A DNA stretch of 17,165 bases. Origin: Nocardioidaceae bacterium. GTDB taxonomy: Bacteria > Actinomycetota > Actinomycetes > Propionibacteriales > Nocardioidaceae. Positions 6,461-13,559 of the stretch are shown here, piece after piece. The translations under genes and the position numbers were made by a program. Within the stretch, counting starts at the first letter, position 1. Each line of letters starts with the position of its first letter. Location: positions 1 through 17,165 of the forward strand of contig JAICRS010000035.1 in the NCBI GenBank assembly GCA_025966335.1. Reading direction: 5' to 3'. The notes under the pieces were generated by a model. It was not told the origin of the DNA and did no database searches. It saw only the letters and a program-made list of their open reading frames with translations.

Positions 6461-7027
6461 CCGGAGCAGTACTCCGGCGACGAATCGGGGACCACGCCTC
6501 GACCGGCTGATCCACCGTTCGAGGTCCTTCGGTCGACTGAAGAGGAGGACGGGTGGACCATCGTCGGCCGCGGCCCACTGCCGCATCCGTTGTCGCTTCC
6601 GGGCGAAGGACCGGAAGTGCCAGCGGATGATGGAGTCCTCACCGAAGATCCCGCGAAGGGACTCCGTGTTCCCGTTGCAGATCGGCTTCTTGTCGATCGA
6701 CCGGATCAGGGTCCTCCTCGTCAGCCGCTGGAGCGAGAACCATCGCGGGTAGTCGAGAGCGACGATCAGCTCCGCTCGCGGCAGGACGACATCGAGCCAC
6801 GCGCCGTACGCGCTGTCCAGGACCCAGCGGTCCTCCGCGGCCACCGTCGCGAACAGCTCGCGCTGTTCCTGTTCGGGGACCGGCACCCATCCCGGTTGCC
6901 AGGTCAGCTCGTCGGCGAGCACCAAGGGGAGGCCGTTGCGCGCGGCGATGCGTTGTGCCGCCACGGTCTTGCCGGAACCGGTCACCCCGTAGACCAGGAT
7001 CCGCCGGGGACGCGTCGCGGAGGGCAC
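6458..7027 (-). CDS. P-loop NTPase, adenylate-kinase/topology-modulation-like
   Basis: A 189-aa soluble protein with a Walker A motif GVTGSGKT at residues 14-21 at the very N-terminus, preceded by a beta strand (RILVYG). The pattern that follows (LPLVLADELTWQPGWVPVPEQEQRE, then RWVLDSAYGAWLDVVLPRAELIVALDYPR) is that of the small adenylate-kinase-like proteins annotated as topology modulation or shikimate-kinase-like proteins; a mobile lid rich in Arg/Lys follows (RLTRRTLIRSIDKK). The natural substrate is unknown. The start is GTG 7027; no ATG is available before the P-loop. There is no Shine-Dalgarno sequence, but TACGAT on the minus strand (7039-7034) ends 6 bases upstream, suggesting a leaderless message. 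It follows the 124-aa gene by 36 bases on the same strand. Confidence 0.8.
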   Translation of the reverse strand: MPSATRPRRILVYGVTGSGKTVAAQRIAARNGLPLVLADELTWQPGWVPVPEQEQRELFATVAAEDRWVLDSAYGAWLDVVLPRAELIVALDYPRWFSLQRLTRRTLIRSIDKKPICNGNTESLRGIFGEDSIIRWHFRSFARKRQRMRQWAAADDGPPVLLFSRPKDLERWISRSRRGPRFVAGVLLR

Positions 7028-7063
7028 CCGACCATCGTAGGTTGGAAGTGGCCGAAGATGCCG

Positions 7064-7438
7064 TCAGTGGTAGCGGAAGCCGTCCCTGAACCGGCGGAAG
7101 AGGCCGCCCTTCCTGGGCAGGGCCGGCGCGGGCGGAGGCGTCGTCCGCCGCTGCGTCGCGATCGGCTTGTCGTAGTCGGTCCGCAGGATCGTGTCGATGA
7201 TCTGCTCCTCGGTGTAGCTGTCGGAGCCCTCGATCGACGGGACGTACCCGACCAGCACGCCGTTGCGCATCACCTGCGCCTCGAGTGCGGCGGTGCCGTC
7301 GGAGTCCCAGGTCGCCTCACGCCCGTCGGGAAGCTTGATGCTGACCCCGAACTGGTAGACGGCGACTCGAGCCAGGTGCGCATCCGTGCCACGATCGCGC
7401 AGGGCGTCGACGACGCGGCGTGCCTTGTTCTCCTCCAT
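7064..7438 (-). CDS. Hypothetical protein, 124 aa
   Basis: I do not recognise this protein. It has an N-terminal helix (MEENKARRVVDALRDRG), a compact alpha/beta middle (VYQFGVSIKLPDGREATWDS, then VLVGYVPSIEGSDSYTEEQI), and a Pro-rich linker leading to a basic aromatic tail (LPRKGGLFRRFRDGFRYH) that could contact membrane or nucleic acid. ATG 7438 is preferred over an ATG 54 bases further upstream (7492), because the extra 18 residues are low-complexity and would run over the start of the divergent gene at 7483. A TACCCT hexamer (7454-7449) ends 10 bases before the start and there is no Shine-Dalgarno sequence. Only 44 bases separate it from the divergent kinase-like gene. Confidence 0.7.
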   Translation of the reverse strand: MEENKARRVVDALRDRGTDAHLARVAVYQFGVSIKLPDGREATWDSDGTAALEAQVMRNGVLVGYVPSIEGSDSYTEEQIIDTILRTDYDKPIATQRRTTPPPAPALPRKGGLFRRFRDGFRYH

Positions 7439-7482
7439 GGTGTTCTCGAGGGTACCCGTGGGCCGGCCGGCAGCGGAGGAAG

Positions 7483-8007
7483 GTGAACGCAATCAACGGT
7501 TTCGTGCTGGTGGGCGGATGGCCCGGTTCCGGCAAGACGACGCTGGCACGCCCGCTCGCCGCCGAGCTGGGAACCGTCTACCTGGCCAAGGACGTGGTCA
7601 AGGAAGCGCTGATGGACTCGATCGGACCGCCGCGGACCGTCGAGGACTCACGTGCGCTGGGCGCTGCCGCGGTGGCTGTGGTCCTGCGGATCGCCCAGGG
7701 CTGTCCCGGAGCCGTGATCGACAGCACCTGGTTCCCTTACGCGCTCCCCCTTGTCCGAGAGCTCCCTGGACCGTTCGTCGAGCTCCGCTGCCGGATCGAC
7801 ATCGACGTGGCGCGCGCCCGCTACCTCCGACGCGTCCGGGACCCGCGCCACCTGGATGCGCTCCGCACCGAGGACGAGCTCTGGGGTTCGGAGGTGGCCC
7901 CGCTCGGTGTCGGTCCACTGGTCGAGGTGGACACCGCCGAGCCGGTCGACATGGTCGCGTTGGCCGACCGGATCCGATCCCTTGTCGGCCGGTCGCCCTC
8001 ACGTTAG
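7483..8007 (+). CDS. P-loop kinase-like ATPase (AAA_33/zeta-type fold)
   Basis: A 174-aa soluble protein with Walker A GWPGSGKTT (residues 12-20) immediately after the first strand (FVLVGG), then KDVVKEALMDSIG, a GAVIDSTWF strand that probably carries the Walker B-like Asp, and an Arg-rich lid (RARYLRRVRDPRH). This is the layout of small phosphotransferases such as gluconate-kinase-like, chloramphenicol-phosphotransferase-like or zeta-type proteins; the substrate cannot be told. GTG 7483 is chosen as start because the fold begins right after it; GGAGGA (7475-7480) is only 2 bases upstream, which is unusually close, so GTG 7504 remains possible. The gene's 3' end contains the promoter of the esterase gene. 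Confidence 0.75.
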   Translation: MNAINGFVLVGGWPGSGKTTLARPLAAELGTVYLAKDVVKEALMDSIGPPRTVEDSRALGAAAVAVVLRIAQGCPGAVIDSTWFPYALPLVRELPGPFVELRCRIDIDVARARYLRRVRDPRHLDALRTEDELWGSEVAPLGVGPLVEVDTAEPVDMVALADRIRSLVGRSPSR

Positions 8008-8010
8008 GTT
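7982..8010 (+). promoter_or_regulatory. Promoter of the SGNH esterase, probably leaderless
   Basis: TTGTCG (7982-7987), a 17-base spacer and TAGGTT (8005-8010) form the best sigma-70-type promoter in the window. Transcription would start at about 8017-8018, at the ATG at 8018, so the mRNA would be leaderless, in agreement with the absence of a Shine-Dalgarno sequence. It overlaps the last codons of the upstream kinase-like gene. Confidence 0.65.
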
Positions 8011-8017
8011 CCTCGAC

Positions 8018-8827
8018 ATGACCCGGCCCTTTCGCACCGCACGGTCCGCACTCACTGCTCTGGCGATGATCGCCCCCGCCGTGCTCGCGGCCACCGCTGC
8101 CTCGGCCGAGCCACGGCAGCCCGTCGAGTACGACGCGCTCGGTGACTCCTACGCCTCCGGGTACGGTGTACCGCCCTACGACGGGGCGTGCGGCCGCTCG
8201 CAGGCTGCCTACGCCGTGCAGCTCGACGGCCGGATGAAGATCGACCTCGATGAGCTCGTCGCCTGCGCGGGAGCGTCGACCGAAAGCCTGGTTGCGGGCG
8301 GGCAGCTGGCTGCCCTCGACGAGGGCACCGACCTGGTGACGATCAGCATCGGTGGCAACGACGTCGGCTGGTCGGCCGCGGTCGGCGCCTGCCTGGGCGG
8401 GTCGGACGCGCAGTGCACCGGCGCCCTCGCCGCGACGCGCGCGACGGTCACGCAGGTCCTACCGGGGCTCCTCGACACGGTCTACACGCAGGTGTCGGCG
8501 AGAGCTCCCGGGGCACACGTGGTCGTCACCGGCTACCCGCGGCTCTTCTCACCCGAGTACGGGCCGTTCCTCGGCGCGTCCGTCGCCGAGCAAGAGGCCC
8601 TGAACGGCGGGGCGGACCTGCTCAACGAAGTCATCGCCCAAGCGGCCGCCGAGCACGGCTTCCAGTTCGTGGACGTGACCAAACGGTTCCTCGGGCACGG
8701 GGTGAACGCGCCGGATCCCTGGATCCTCGGCCCGTCCGAGCCAGGCGCGTTCCACCCCGACAGTGAGGGTTATCAGGCCTACACGGCCGCCGTCACCGCA
8801 GCGATCAAGCCGTCCCGCCTGCGATAG
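8018..8827 (+). CDS. Secreted SGNH/GDSL-family esterase or lipase
   Basis: A 269-aa protein with a Sec signal peptide: basic start (MTRPFRTAR), hydrophobic core, and ASA-E cleavage after residue 30. The SGNH blocks are present in order: GDSYASGYG with nucleophile Ser44 (block I), the conserved glycine region ACAGAST, GGND with Asn114 (block III), and FHPDSEGY with His246 (block V). The residue three before the His is Gly rather than Asp, as in Ser-His dyad esterases of the Streptomyces scabies type. Several cysteines in the mature part may form disulphides. Substrate is likely an acyl ester outside the cell; the exact one is unknown. The gene is convergent with HU, 12 bases apart. Confidence 0.9.
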   Translation: MTRPFRTARSALTALAMIAPAVLAATAASAEPRQPVEYDALGDSYASGYGVPPYDGACGRSQAAYAVQLDGRMKIDLDELVACAGASTESLVAGGQLAALDEGTDLVTISIGGNDVGWSAAVGACLGGSDAQCTGALAATRATVTQVLPGLLDTVYTQVSARAPGAHVVVTGYPRLFSPEYGPFLGASVAEQEALNGGADLLNEVIAQAAAEHGFQFVDVTKRFLGHGVNAPDPWILGPSEPGAFHPDSEGYQAYTAAVTAAIKPSRLR

Positions 8828-8839
8828 CGGGACCGCTGG

Positions 8840-9118
8840 TCACTCGCCGGCGACCGCCTGCTTGAAGGCGGTGGCGGCCTTGAAGCCGGGAGCTGTGGTC
8901 GCGGCGATCTGGATCGTCTCGCCGGTCTGCGGGTTCCGGCCCTCACGGGCGCTGCGCTCGCGGGCCTCGAAGGTGCCCAGGCCAGGGATCTGGATCTTCT
9001 GGCCGGACGCGACACTGCTGGTCACGGTGTCCACGACGGCTTTGAGGGCACGTTCGGCGTCGGGCTTGCTGATGTCGGCGGACTCAGCGATGGCCTGGAC
9101 GAGTTCATCCTTCTTCAT
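8840..9118 (-). CDS. hup: HU family DNA-binding protein
   Basis: A 92-aa histone-like protein that bends and compacts DNA as a dimer. The N-terminal helices (MKKDELVQAIAESADISK) and the signature IPGLGTFEARERSAREGRN are intact (residues 44-62), with Pro63 in the RNP motif at the tip of the DNA-binding arm and the closing PQTGETIQI strand, ending in a helix FKAATAFKQAVAGE. ATG 9118 is chosen because it is the family start and is preceded by GGGAGC; the frame is open further upstream to 9253 but that stretch is unrelated. The protein stops after the core domain, without the Lys/Ala-rich tail of HupB/HupS proteins in other actinobacteria; a second, tailed HU may lie elsewhere in the genome. Confidence 0.95.
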   Translation of the reverse strand: MKKDELVQAIAESADISKPDAERALKAVVDTVTSSVASGQKIQIPGLGTFEARERSAREGRNPQTGETIQIAATTAPGFKAATAFKQAVAGE

Positions 9119-9363
9119 GGGGCTCCCTGGGTGTATCGGTTCGGTCTGGGTGCCTGAGCCTACCCAGCCGGCTAGTGGCTGCGCGATGGACCACGCAGGA
9201 CCTTGTGTTCCCTGCATCCGCGGTTTCATTCCGTCCTTCGACCTCACCGCCACTTCGCTGCAGGCGGCGGCCCGGCCAGGAAGGAAGGACTCAAGTCGAG
9301 ACGTCGGGGTACTTCTCGCGACGACGCCGGCATCAGGTCGGCGCCGGATGAGGGAGACATGGG

Positions 9364-9630
9364 ATGCAGAACGAGGCGAAGCGTGAGGCGCAGGAAGCGC
9401 TGTTCACCGCGATCAAGGACCAGGCCGACTCGAACATGAGGACTGCACTCCGGGCGACGGAGAAGGCCGAGCTCCTGCGCGACCTGGCGCAGGCGTACCG
9501 CCTGACCGCGGGTGGCACGGTTCCGGACGGGACGGCGAGCAAGGCGAAGCCCGCTGACGGCGCGTCGCGCAAGGCCAAGCCTGCCAAGTCTGCGGACGCC
9601 AAGCCGCGGAAGGCGGCCTCGACGCGCTGA
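9364..9630 (+). CDS. Small protein with Lys/Ala/Pro-rich basic tail
   Basis: An unrecognised 88-aa protein. Residues 1-50 are predicted helical and charged (EAKREAQEALFTAIKDQAD, then ATEKAELLRDLAQAYRLTAGG); residues 55-88 are a disordered tail with repeated AKP/RKA units (SKAKPADGASRKAKPAKS), like the tails of histone H1-like and actinobacterial HU proteins. The ribosome-binding site AGGGAGA (9351-9357) is 6 bases before ATG 9364, which supports it being a real gene despite its size. The upstream 245 bases to HU (divergent) hold no other gene and no convincing promoter hexamer pair. Nucleic-acid binding is an inference from the tail only. Confidence 0.72.
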   Translation: MQNEAKREAQEALFTAIKDQADSNMRTALRATEKAELLRDLAQAYRLTAGGTVPDGTASKAKPADGASRKAKPAKSADAKPRKAASTR

Positions 9631-9656
9631 CTGGCGAGCCGCCTCTCGTCGAGGAC

Positions 9657-10595
9657 TCAGCGCGCGGTGAGCGTCAGCAGGGTCGCCTCGGGGCGGCACC
9701 AGAACCGGACCGGCGCGTACGGCGACGTACCCAGGCCCGCGGAGACGTGCAGCCACGACGACGCCGGGTCACCGGGTGCCGAGTCCGCCGGGTGCCGGTG
9801 CAGGCCTTTGGCCCGTCCCGTGTCCAGGTCGCAGTTGGTGACGATCGCCCCCTTCCAGGGCAGGCACAGCTGCCCGCCGTGGGTGTGGCCGGCGAAGATC
9901 GCCTCGTAGCCGTCGCGAGCGAAGGCGTCGAGGACCCTGAGGTACGGCGCGTGGGCAACGCCGACCCGGACATCGGCGGCCTCGTCGGCCGGGCCCGCGA
10001 CAGCCGCCAGGTCGTCGTACCGGAGGTGGGGATCGTCGACGCCGGCGAACGCGAACCGGACGCCGCCGACCTTCAACGTGTCCCGGCGGTTGGTCAGGTC
10101 GAGCCAGCCGCGTTGCCGGAACCGGTCGCGCAGGTCGCGCCACGGCAGTTGCGGGGTGTGGGTGTTGCGCTTGCCGTCGTCGGGAAGCAGGTAGCGCACG
10201 GGGTTGCGTGTGGTCGGTGCGAAGTAGTCGTTGGACCCGAGGACGAACACGCCGGGCACGTCGAGCAGCCCGCCGAGGGCGTCGACCAGCACGGGCACCG
10301 AGTCCATGTGGGCCAGGTTGTCGCCGGTGTTGACCACCAGGTCCGGCGCCAGGTCGGCGAGGCTGCGCACCCAGTCCTGCTTCTTCCGCTGGCCGGGGGT
10401 CAGGTGCAGGTCGCTGAGGTGCAACACCCGCAGCGGCTCGGCGCCGGCCGGCAGCACCGGTAGGTCGACGGCGCGCAGGGTGTAGTCGCGGATCTCGATC
10501 GTCGCCGCGTAGGTCACCGTCGCCACACCGGTCAGGGCACCGATGCCGAGGGTCCCGCCGAGTGCCCTGGTCCATGTGCTCTGTCCGGGTCGCAT
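9657..10595 (-). CDS. Calcineurin-like metallophosphoesterase, membrane-anchored
   Basis: A 312-aa dinuclear-metal phosphoesterase. Metal-ligand motifs are complete: SDLH (Asp62, His64), TGDN (Asp92), GSND with Asn122 in place of the usual GNHD/E, and GHTHGG (His237, His239). An N-terminal hydrophobic stretch (about residues 11-32) is a signal anchor, placing the domain probably outside or at the membrane. This is the YkuE/LpxH-like type; homologues sit beside ponA2-type PBP genes in other actinobacteria (for example Rv3683), though here a GatB/YqeY gene lies between. The start ATG 10595 is chosen because the hydrophobic anchor follows; the open frame continues upstream across the next gene without family sequence. 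It is divergent from that gene, with 25 bases between starts. Substrate unknown. Confidence 0.92.
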   Translation of the reverse strand: MRPGQSTWTRALGGTLGIGALTGVATVTYAATIEIRDYTLRAVDLPVLPAGAEPLRVLHLSDLHLTPGQRKKQDWVRSLADLAPDLVVNTGDNLAHMDSVPVLVDALGGLLDVPGVFVLGSNDYFAPTTRNPVRYLLPDDGKRNTHTPQLPWRDLRDRFRQRGWLDLTNRRDTLKVGGVRFAFAGVDDPHLRYDDLAAVAGPADEAADVRVGVAHAPYLRVLDAFARDGYEAIFAGHTHGGQLCLPWKGAIVTNCDLDTGRAKGLHRHPADSAPGDPASSWLHVSAGLGTSPYAPVRFWCRPEATLLTLTAR

Positions 10596-10620
10596 CCGAC
10601 AAGGCTGCCACAATGGGGCC

Positions 10621-11079
10621 ATGAGCGACCTCAAGGACCGTCTGCGCACCGACCTGACCACCGCGATCAAGGCCCGTGACGATCTCCGGTCGTCCACGCT
10701 GCGGATGGTGCTCACCGCGATCACCAACGCCGAGGTCGCCGGCAAGCAGTCGAAGCAGCTGACCGACGAGGATGTCATCGGAGTGCTCAGCGCGGAGGCG
10801 AAGAAGCGTCGGGAGGCCGCCGACGCGTTCCACGACGCGGGACGCACCGAGAGTGCCGCCAAGGAGAAGGCCGAGGCGGAGGTGATCGCGGACTACCTGC
10901 CCGAGCAGCTCACCGAGCAGGAGATCGCCGACCTGGTCACGTCGGCGATCGCCCAGACCGGCGCAGCCGACGACGGGATGCGGGCCATGGGCAAGGTGAT
11001 GGGCGTCGTCCAGCCGCAGGTCAAGGGCCGGGCCGATGGTGGTGCGGTGGCCGCTGAGGTGCGCCGACAGCTGGGCTAG
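10621..11079 (+). CDS. GatB/YqeY domain-containing protein
   Basis: A 152-aa protein matching the free-standing YqeY family, related to the tail domain of the GatB subunit of Asp/Glu-tRNA amidotransferase. Family landmarks are the N-terminal LKDRLRTDLTTAIKARD, TLRMVLTAITNAE, EAKKRREAADAF, ADYLPEQLTEQEI and GKVMGVVQPQVKGRADGG segments. The function of the stand-alone protein is not firmly known. ATG 10621 has no Shine-Dalgarno sequence; CACAAT at 10609-10614 ends 6 bases upstream and may be the -10 of a leaderless promoter. The stop TAG (11077-11079) overlaps the stop of the convergent PBP gene. Confidence 0.93.
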   Translation: MSDLKDRLRTDLTTAIKARDDLRSSTLRMVLTAITNAEVAGKQSKQLTDEDVIGVLSAEAKKRREAADAFHDAGRTESAAKEKAEAEVIADYLPEQLTEQEIADLVTSAIAQTGAADDGMRAMGKVMGVVQPQVKGRADGGAVAAEVRRQLG

Positions 11080-13559
11080 TCGTCGTCTCCGCCGCCGCCG
11101 CCACCGCCACCGCGGTTGTCACCACCGCCGCCTTGGCCGCCGCCGCCGTTGCCGTTCCCGCCGCCGTTCCCGTTCCCGTTGCCGTCTCCGTCGCCGTTGC
11201 CCTCGCCACTGTTGTCGTCGTCGCCGCCGTTGTCGGGCTGCGGCTCCGGCTGCGGCTGAGGCGCGGGCTCGGGGGCCGGCGGGACGTACGGGCTGCCGTC
11301 GGAGAGGTAGATGGTCACGCTGCTCCCGGACGGGATCTCGGTGCCTGAACCCGGGCTGAGGTAGGCCACCGTGCCGTAGGAGTTGCTGGAGTCGACCAGG
11401 GGGCCGATGGAGGGGACCAGGCCCGTGTCGCGCAGGATCTCGGCGGCCCGCTGTGGGTCGTAGCCGTAGACCGACGGCACGGTCACCGTCTGCCCCTCGA
11501 TGGTGCGCGGGTCGGGTGCGTGGAAGTCCCTGTTGGGCAGCCACTGCTGGACGGCCTTCATCGCGTCACCCCAGATCGGTCCGGCGTTCGTGCTACCGGC
11601 CGCGCTGGAGATGAAGTCGCCACCGACGGTCTGCCCGTTCAGGGTCTTCCAGTTGCCCTTGTCGTCCGCGCCGGCGATCATCGCCGCCGCGGCCATGTTC
11701 GGGGTGTACCCGACGAACCAGACCGCCATGTTCGCGTTGATCGTGCCGGTCTTGCCGGCCGACGGCTGGTCCAGGTTGATGCCGGCGCCGTAGCCGAAGC
11801 CGCCCGGCTCCTGCACGCCGCGCAGGATGTCGTTCACGGCGTCGGCGACGTCCTTGGGCAGCACCTGCTCGCACTGCTTCGGGTAGTCCTTGAGGACCTT
11901 GCCGTCCTTGTCCAGGATCTGGGTCACCGGGCGGTTCTCGCAGTTCAGGCCGCGCGCGGCGAAGGTGGCGTAGGCGCCGGCCATCGTCAGCGGGTCGGTG
12001 TTGGTGACGCCCAGGGTGAACGGCGGGTAGACCTGCTCCTCGGGGACGTCGACGCCCATCTCGCGGGCCAGCCTCGCGGGCTCGCACAGGCCGGTCCGCA
12101 TCTCGAGCTGGGCGAAGAACGTGTTCACCGACTGCTGGGTGCCGGAGTACAGGTCGAAGGTGCCGGTCCCGGTCGAGTTCTCCGGGCTCCACACGTCGGT
12201 GCCCTCCACGAACCCGTCGCAGTCGCGGAACTCGTTGACCGGGAGGAACACCTCCTGCGGCGCGTTGATCTGCGTGGAGAGCGAGATGCCCTGCCTGATC
12301 GCGGCTGCGAGCACGAACACCTTGAAGGTCGATCCGGCCTGGAAGCCGTTCGCATCGCCGTACTCCTCGGGCACCACGTAGTTCAGGTAGGTCTCGCCGG
12401 CCTTCTTGTTGCGGCCCATCGGTCGGGACTGGGCGAGCGCCCGGACCTCGCCGGTCCGGGGCTGGACCATCGCCAGCCCGCCGATCGCCCGGTCGGTGGC
12501 GAACACGTGGCTGCGCACCGACTGCTCCGCGGCCTTCTGCATCCGCGGGTCGAGCGTGGTCTTGATGGTCAGCCCACCGGAGTTCAACAGCCGCTGGCGT
12601 GCCTCGACGGTCTTGCCGAGGTCCGCGTCGGCCAGCAGGTACTGGCGCATGTAGTCGCAGAAGAACGCCGCCGTGGAGGAGACGCAGCCGTTGCGGGCCG
12701 GGGTCAGCTTCAGCCCGAGACCCTTGCTCTTGGCCCGTTCCGCCTCGGACTCGGAGATCACGTTGAGCTCGGCCATCCGGCTGATCACGACGTTGCGCCG
12801 GTCTTGCGCGCGCTCCTTGTCGTTGGTCGGGTCGTAGCCGGTCGGGTTCTTGACGAGGCCGGCCAGCAGCGCCGCCTGGCGCAGGTTCAGCTGGTCCGCC
12901 GACCGCGAGAAGTAGTGCCGGGACGCCGCCTCGATGCCGTAGGCGCCGTCGCCGAAGTAGGCGATGTTGAGGTAACGCTCGAGGATCCAGTCCTTGTCGT
13001 ACTTCTCCTCGAACGCGATCGCGTAGCGCAGCTCGTTCAGCTTGCGCTCATAGGTGTCTGCGGTCGCGGCCGCGAGCTGCTCCTCGGACTTCGCCTGGTT
13101 GATCAGCGTCATCTTCACCATCTGCTGGGTGATCGACGAACCACCCTGGACCACGCCGTCGTTGGCCTGGTTGGTGATGAACGCGCGCAGGGTGCCCTTG
13201 AGGTCGAGCGCGCCGTGCTCGTAGAACCGGTAGTCCTCGATCGCGACGATCGCCTTCTTCATGATCGGCGCCACGTCCTCGAGAGGCACGTTGACCCGGT
13301 TCTCGTCGTAGAAGGTGGCCAGCAGGCTCCCGTCCTGGGCCAGCACGCGGGTGCGCTGGGGGAGCGGCTCGGCAGTCAGGTCGGCGGGGAGGTTGTCCAT
13401 CCCCTCCGCGACCGAGCGCGCGCTCAGCCCGGCCACGCCCGCGAACGGGATGGCGACACCGGCGACCAGGACCCCCATGACCGCGGAAACGGCGACCATG
13501 ACCCCCAGATGGGACAGGACGCTCGAGAACCCCAGGCGGTCGTCTCTACGTGCAGACAT
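11076..13559 (-). CDS. Bifunctional penicillin-binding protein (GT51 transglycosylase / transpeptidase) with PASTA domain, PonA2-like
   Basis: Polymerises and cross-links peptidoglycan outside the membrane. The 827-aa protein has a short cytoplasmic start, one membrane helix (about 15-45), a GT51 domain with catalytic Glu108 in EDYRFYEHGALD and GGSSITQQMVKM, then a transpeptidase domain with Ser410 of the SxxK motif (STFK), Ser477 of SVN, and Lys603 of KTGT. A PASTA domain (about 690-757, VPSVYGYDPQRAAEILRDTGL) follows, then a Pro-rich segment and a Gly/Asn/Asp-rich tail (about 759-827). GTG 13565 and ATG 13559 are both possible starts; TACCCT (13572-13567) just upstream suggests a leaderless message. 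Synteny with whiB and the ATPase pair matches ponA2 (Rv3682) and SCO3580. Its stop codon is interleaved with that of the convergent gene. Confidence 0.94.
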   Translation of the reverse strand: MSARRDDRLGFSSVLSHLGVMVAVSAVMGVLVAGVAIPFAGVAGLSARSVAEGMDNLPADLTAEPLPQRTRVLAQDGSLLATFYDENRVNVPLEDVAPIMKKAIVAIEDYRFYEHGALDLKGTLRAFITNQANDGVVQGGSSITQQMVKMTLINQAKSEEQLAAATADTYERKLNELRYAIAFEEKYDKDWILERYLNIAYFGDGAYGIEAASRHYFSRSADQLNLRQAALLAGLVKNPTGYDPTNDKERAQDRRNVVISRMAELNVISESEAERAKSKGLGLKLTPARNGCVSSTAAFFCDYMRQYLLADADLGKTVEARQRLLNSGGLTIKTTLDPRMQKAAEQSVRSHVFATDRAIGGLAMVQPRTGEVRALAQSRPMGRNKKAGETYLNYVVPEEYGDANGFQAGSTFKVFVLAAAIRQGISLSTQINAPQEVFLPVNEFRDCDGFVEGTDVWSPENSTGTGTFDLYSGTQQSVNTFFAQLEMRTGLCEPARLAREMGVDVPEEQVYPPFTLGVTNTDPLTMAGAYATFAARGLNCENRPVTQILDKDGKVLKDYPKQCEQVLPKDVADAVNDILRGVQEPGGFGYGAGINLDQPSAGKTGTINANMAVWFVGYTPNMAAAAMIAGADDKGNWKTLNGQTVGGDFISSAAGSTNAGPIWGDAMKAVQQWLPNRDFHAPDPRTIEGQTVTVPSVYGYDPQRAAEILRDTGLVPSIGPLVDSSNSYGTVAYLSPGSGTEIPSGSSVTIYLSDGSPYVPPAPEPAPQPQPEPQPDNGGDDDNSGEGNGDGDGNGNGNGGGNGNGGGGQGGGGDNRGGGGGGGGDDD
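11079..11225 (-). repeat. Low-complexity repeat encoding the Gly/Asn/Asp tail of the PBP
   Basis: The last ~145 bases of the PBP gene are an imperfect run of GCCGTTCCC-, GCCGTC- and GCCGCC-type units (plus-strand view), encoding GNGNGNGGGNGNGGGG-like sequence ending GGGGDDD. Such short-unit DNA can expand or contract by slippage without shifting the frame when units are multiples of three. It encodes a flexible extracellular tail after the PASTA domain. Confidence 0.7.

Noticed and set aside
8826..8837. Small inverted repeat AGCG/CGCT between the esterase and HU genes as terminator
   Set aside because: Only 4 bp stem, no U-tract; expected by chance in sequence of this GC content.
9119..9253. 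N-terminal extension of HU to 9253
   Set aside because: The extension has no HU similarity; ATG 9118 gives the exact family N-terminus and has a ribosome-binding site.
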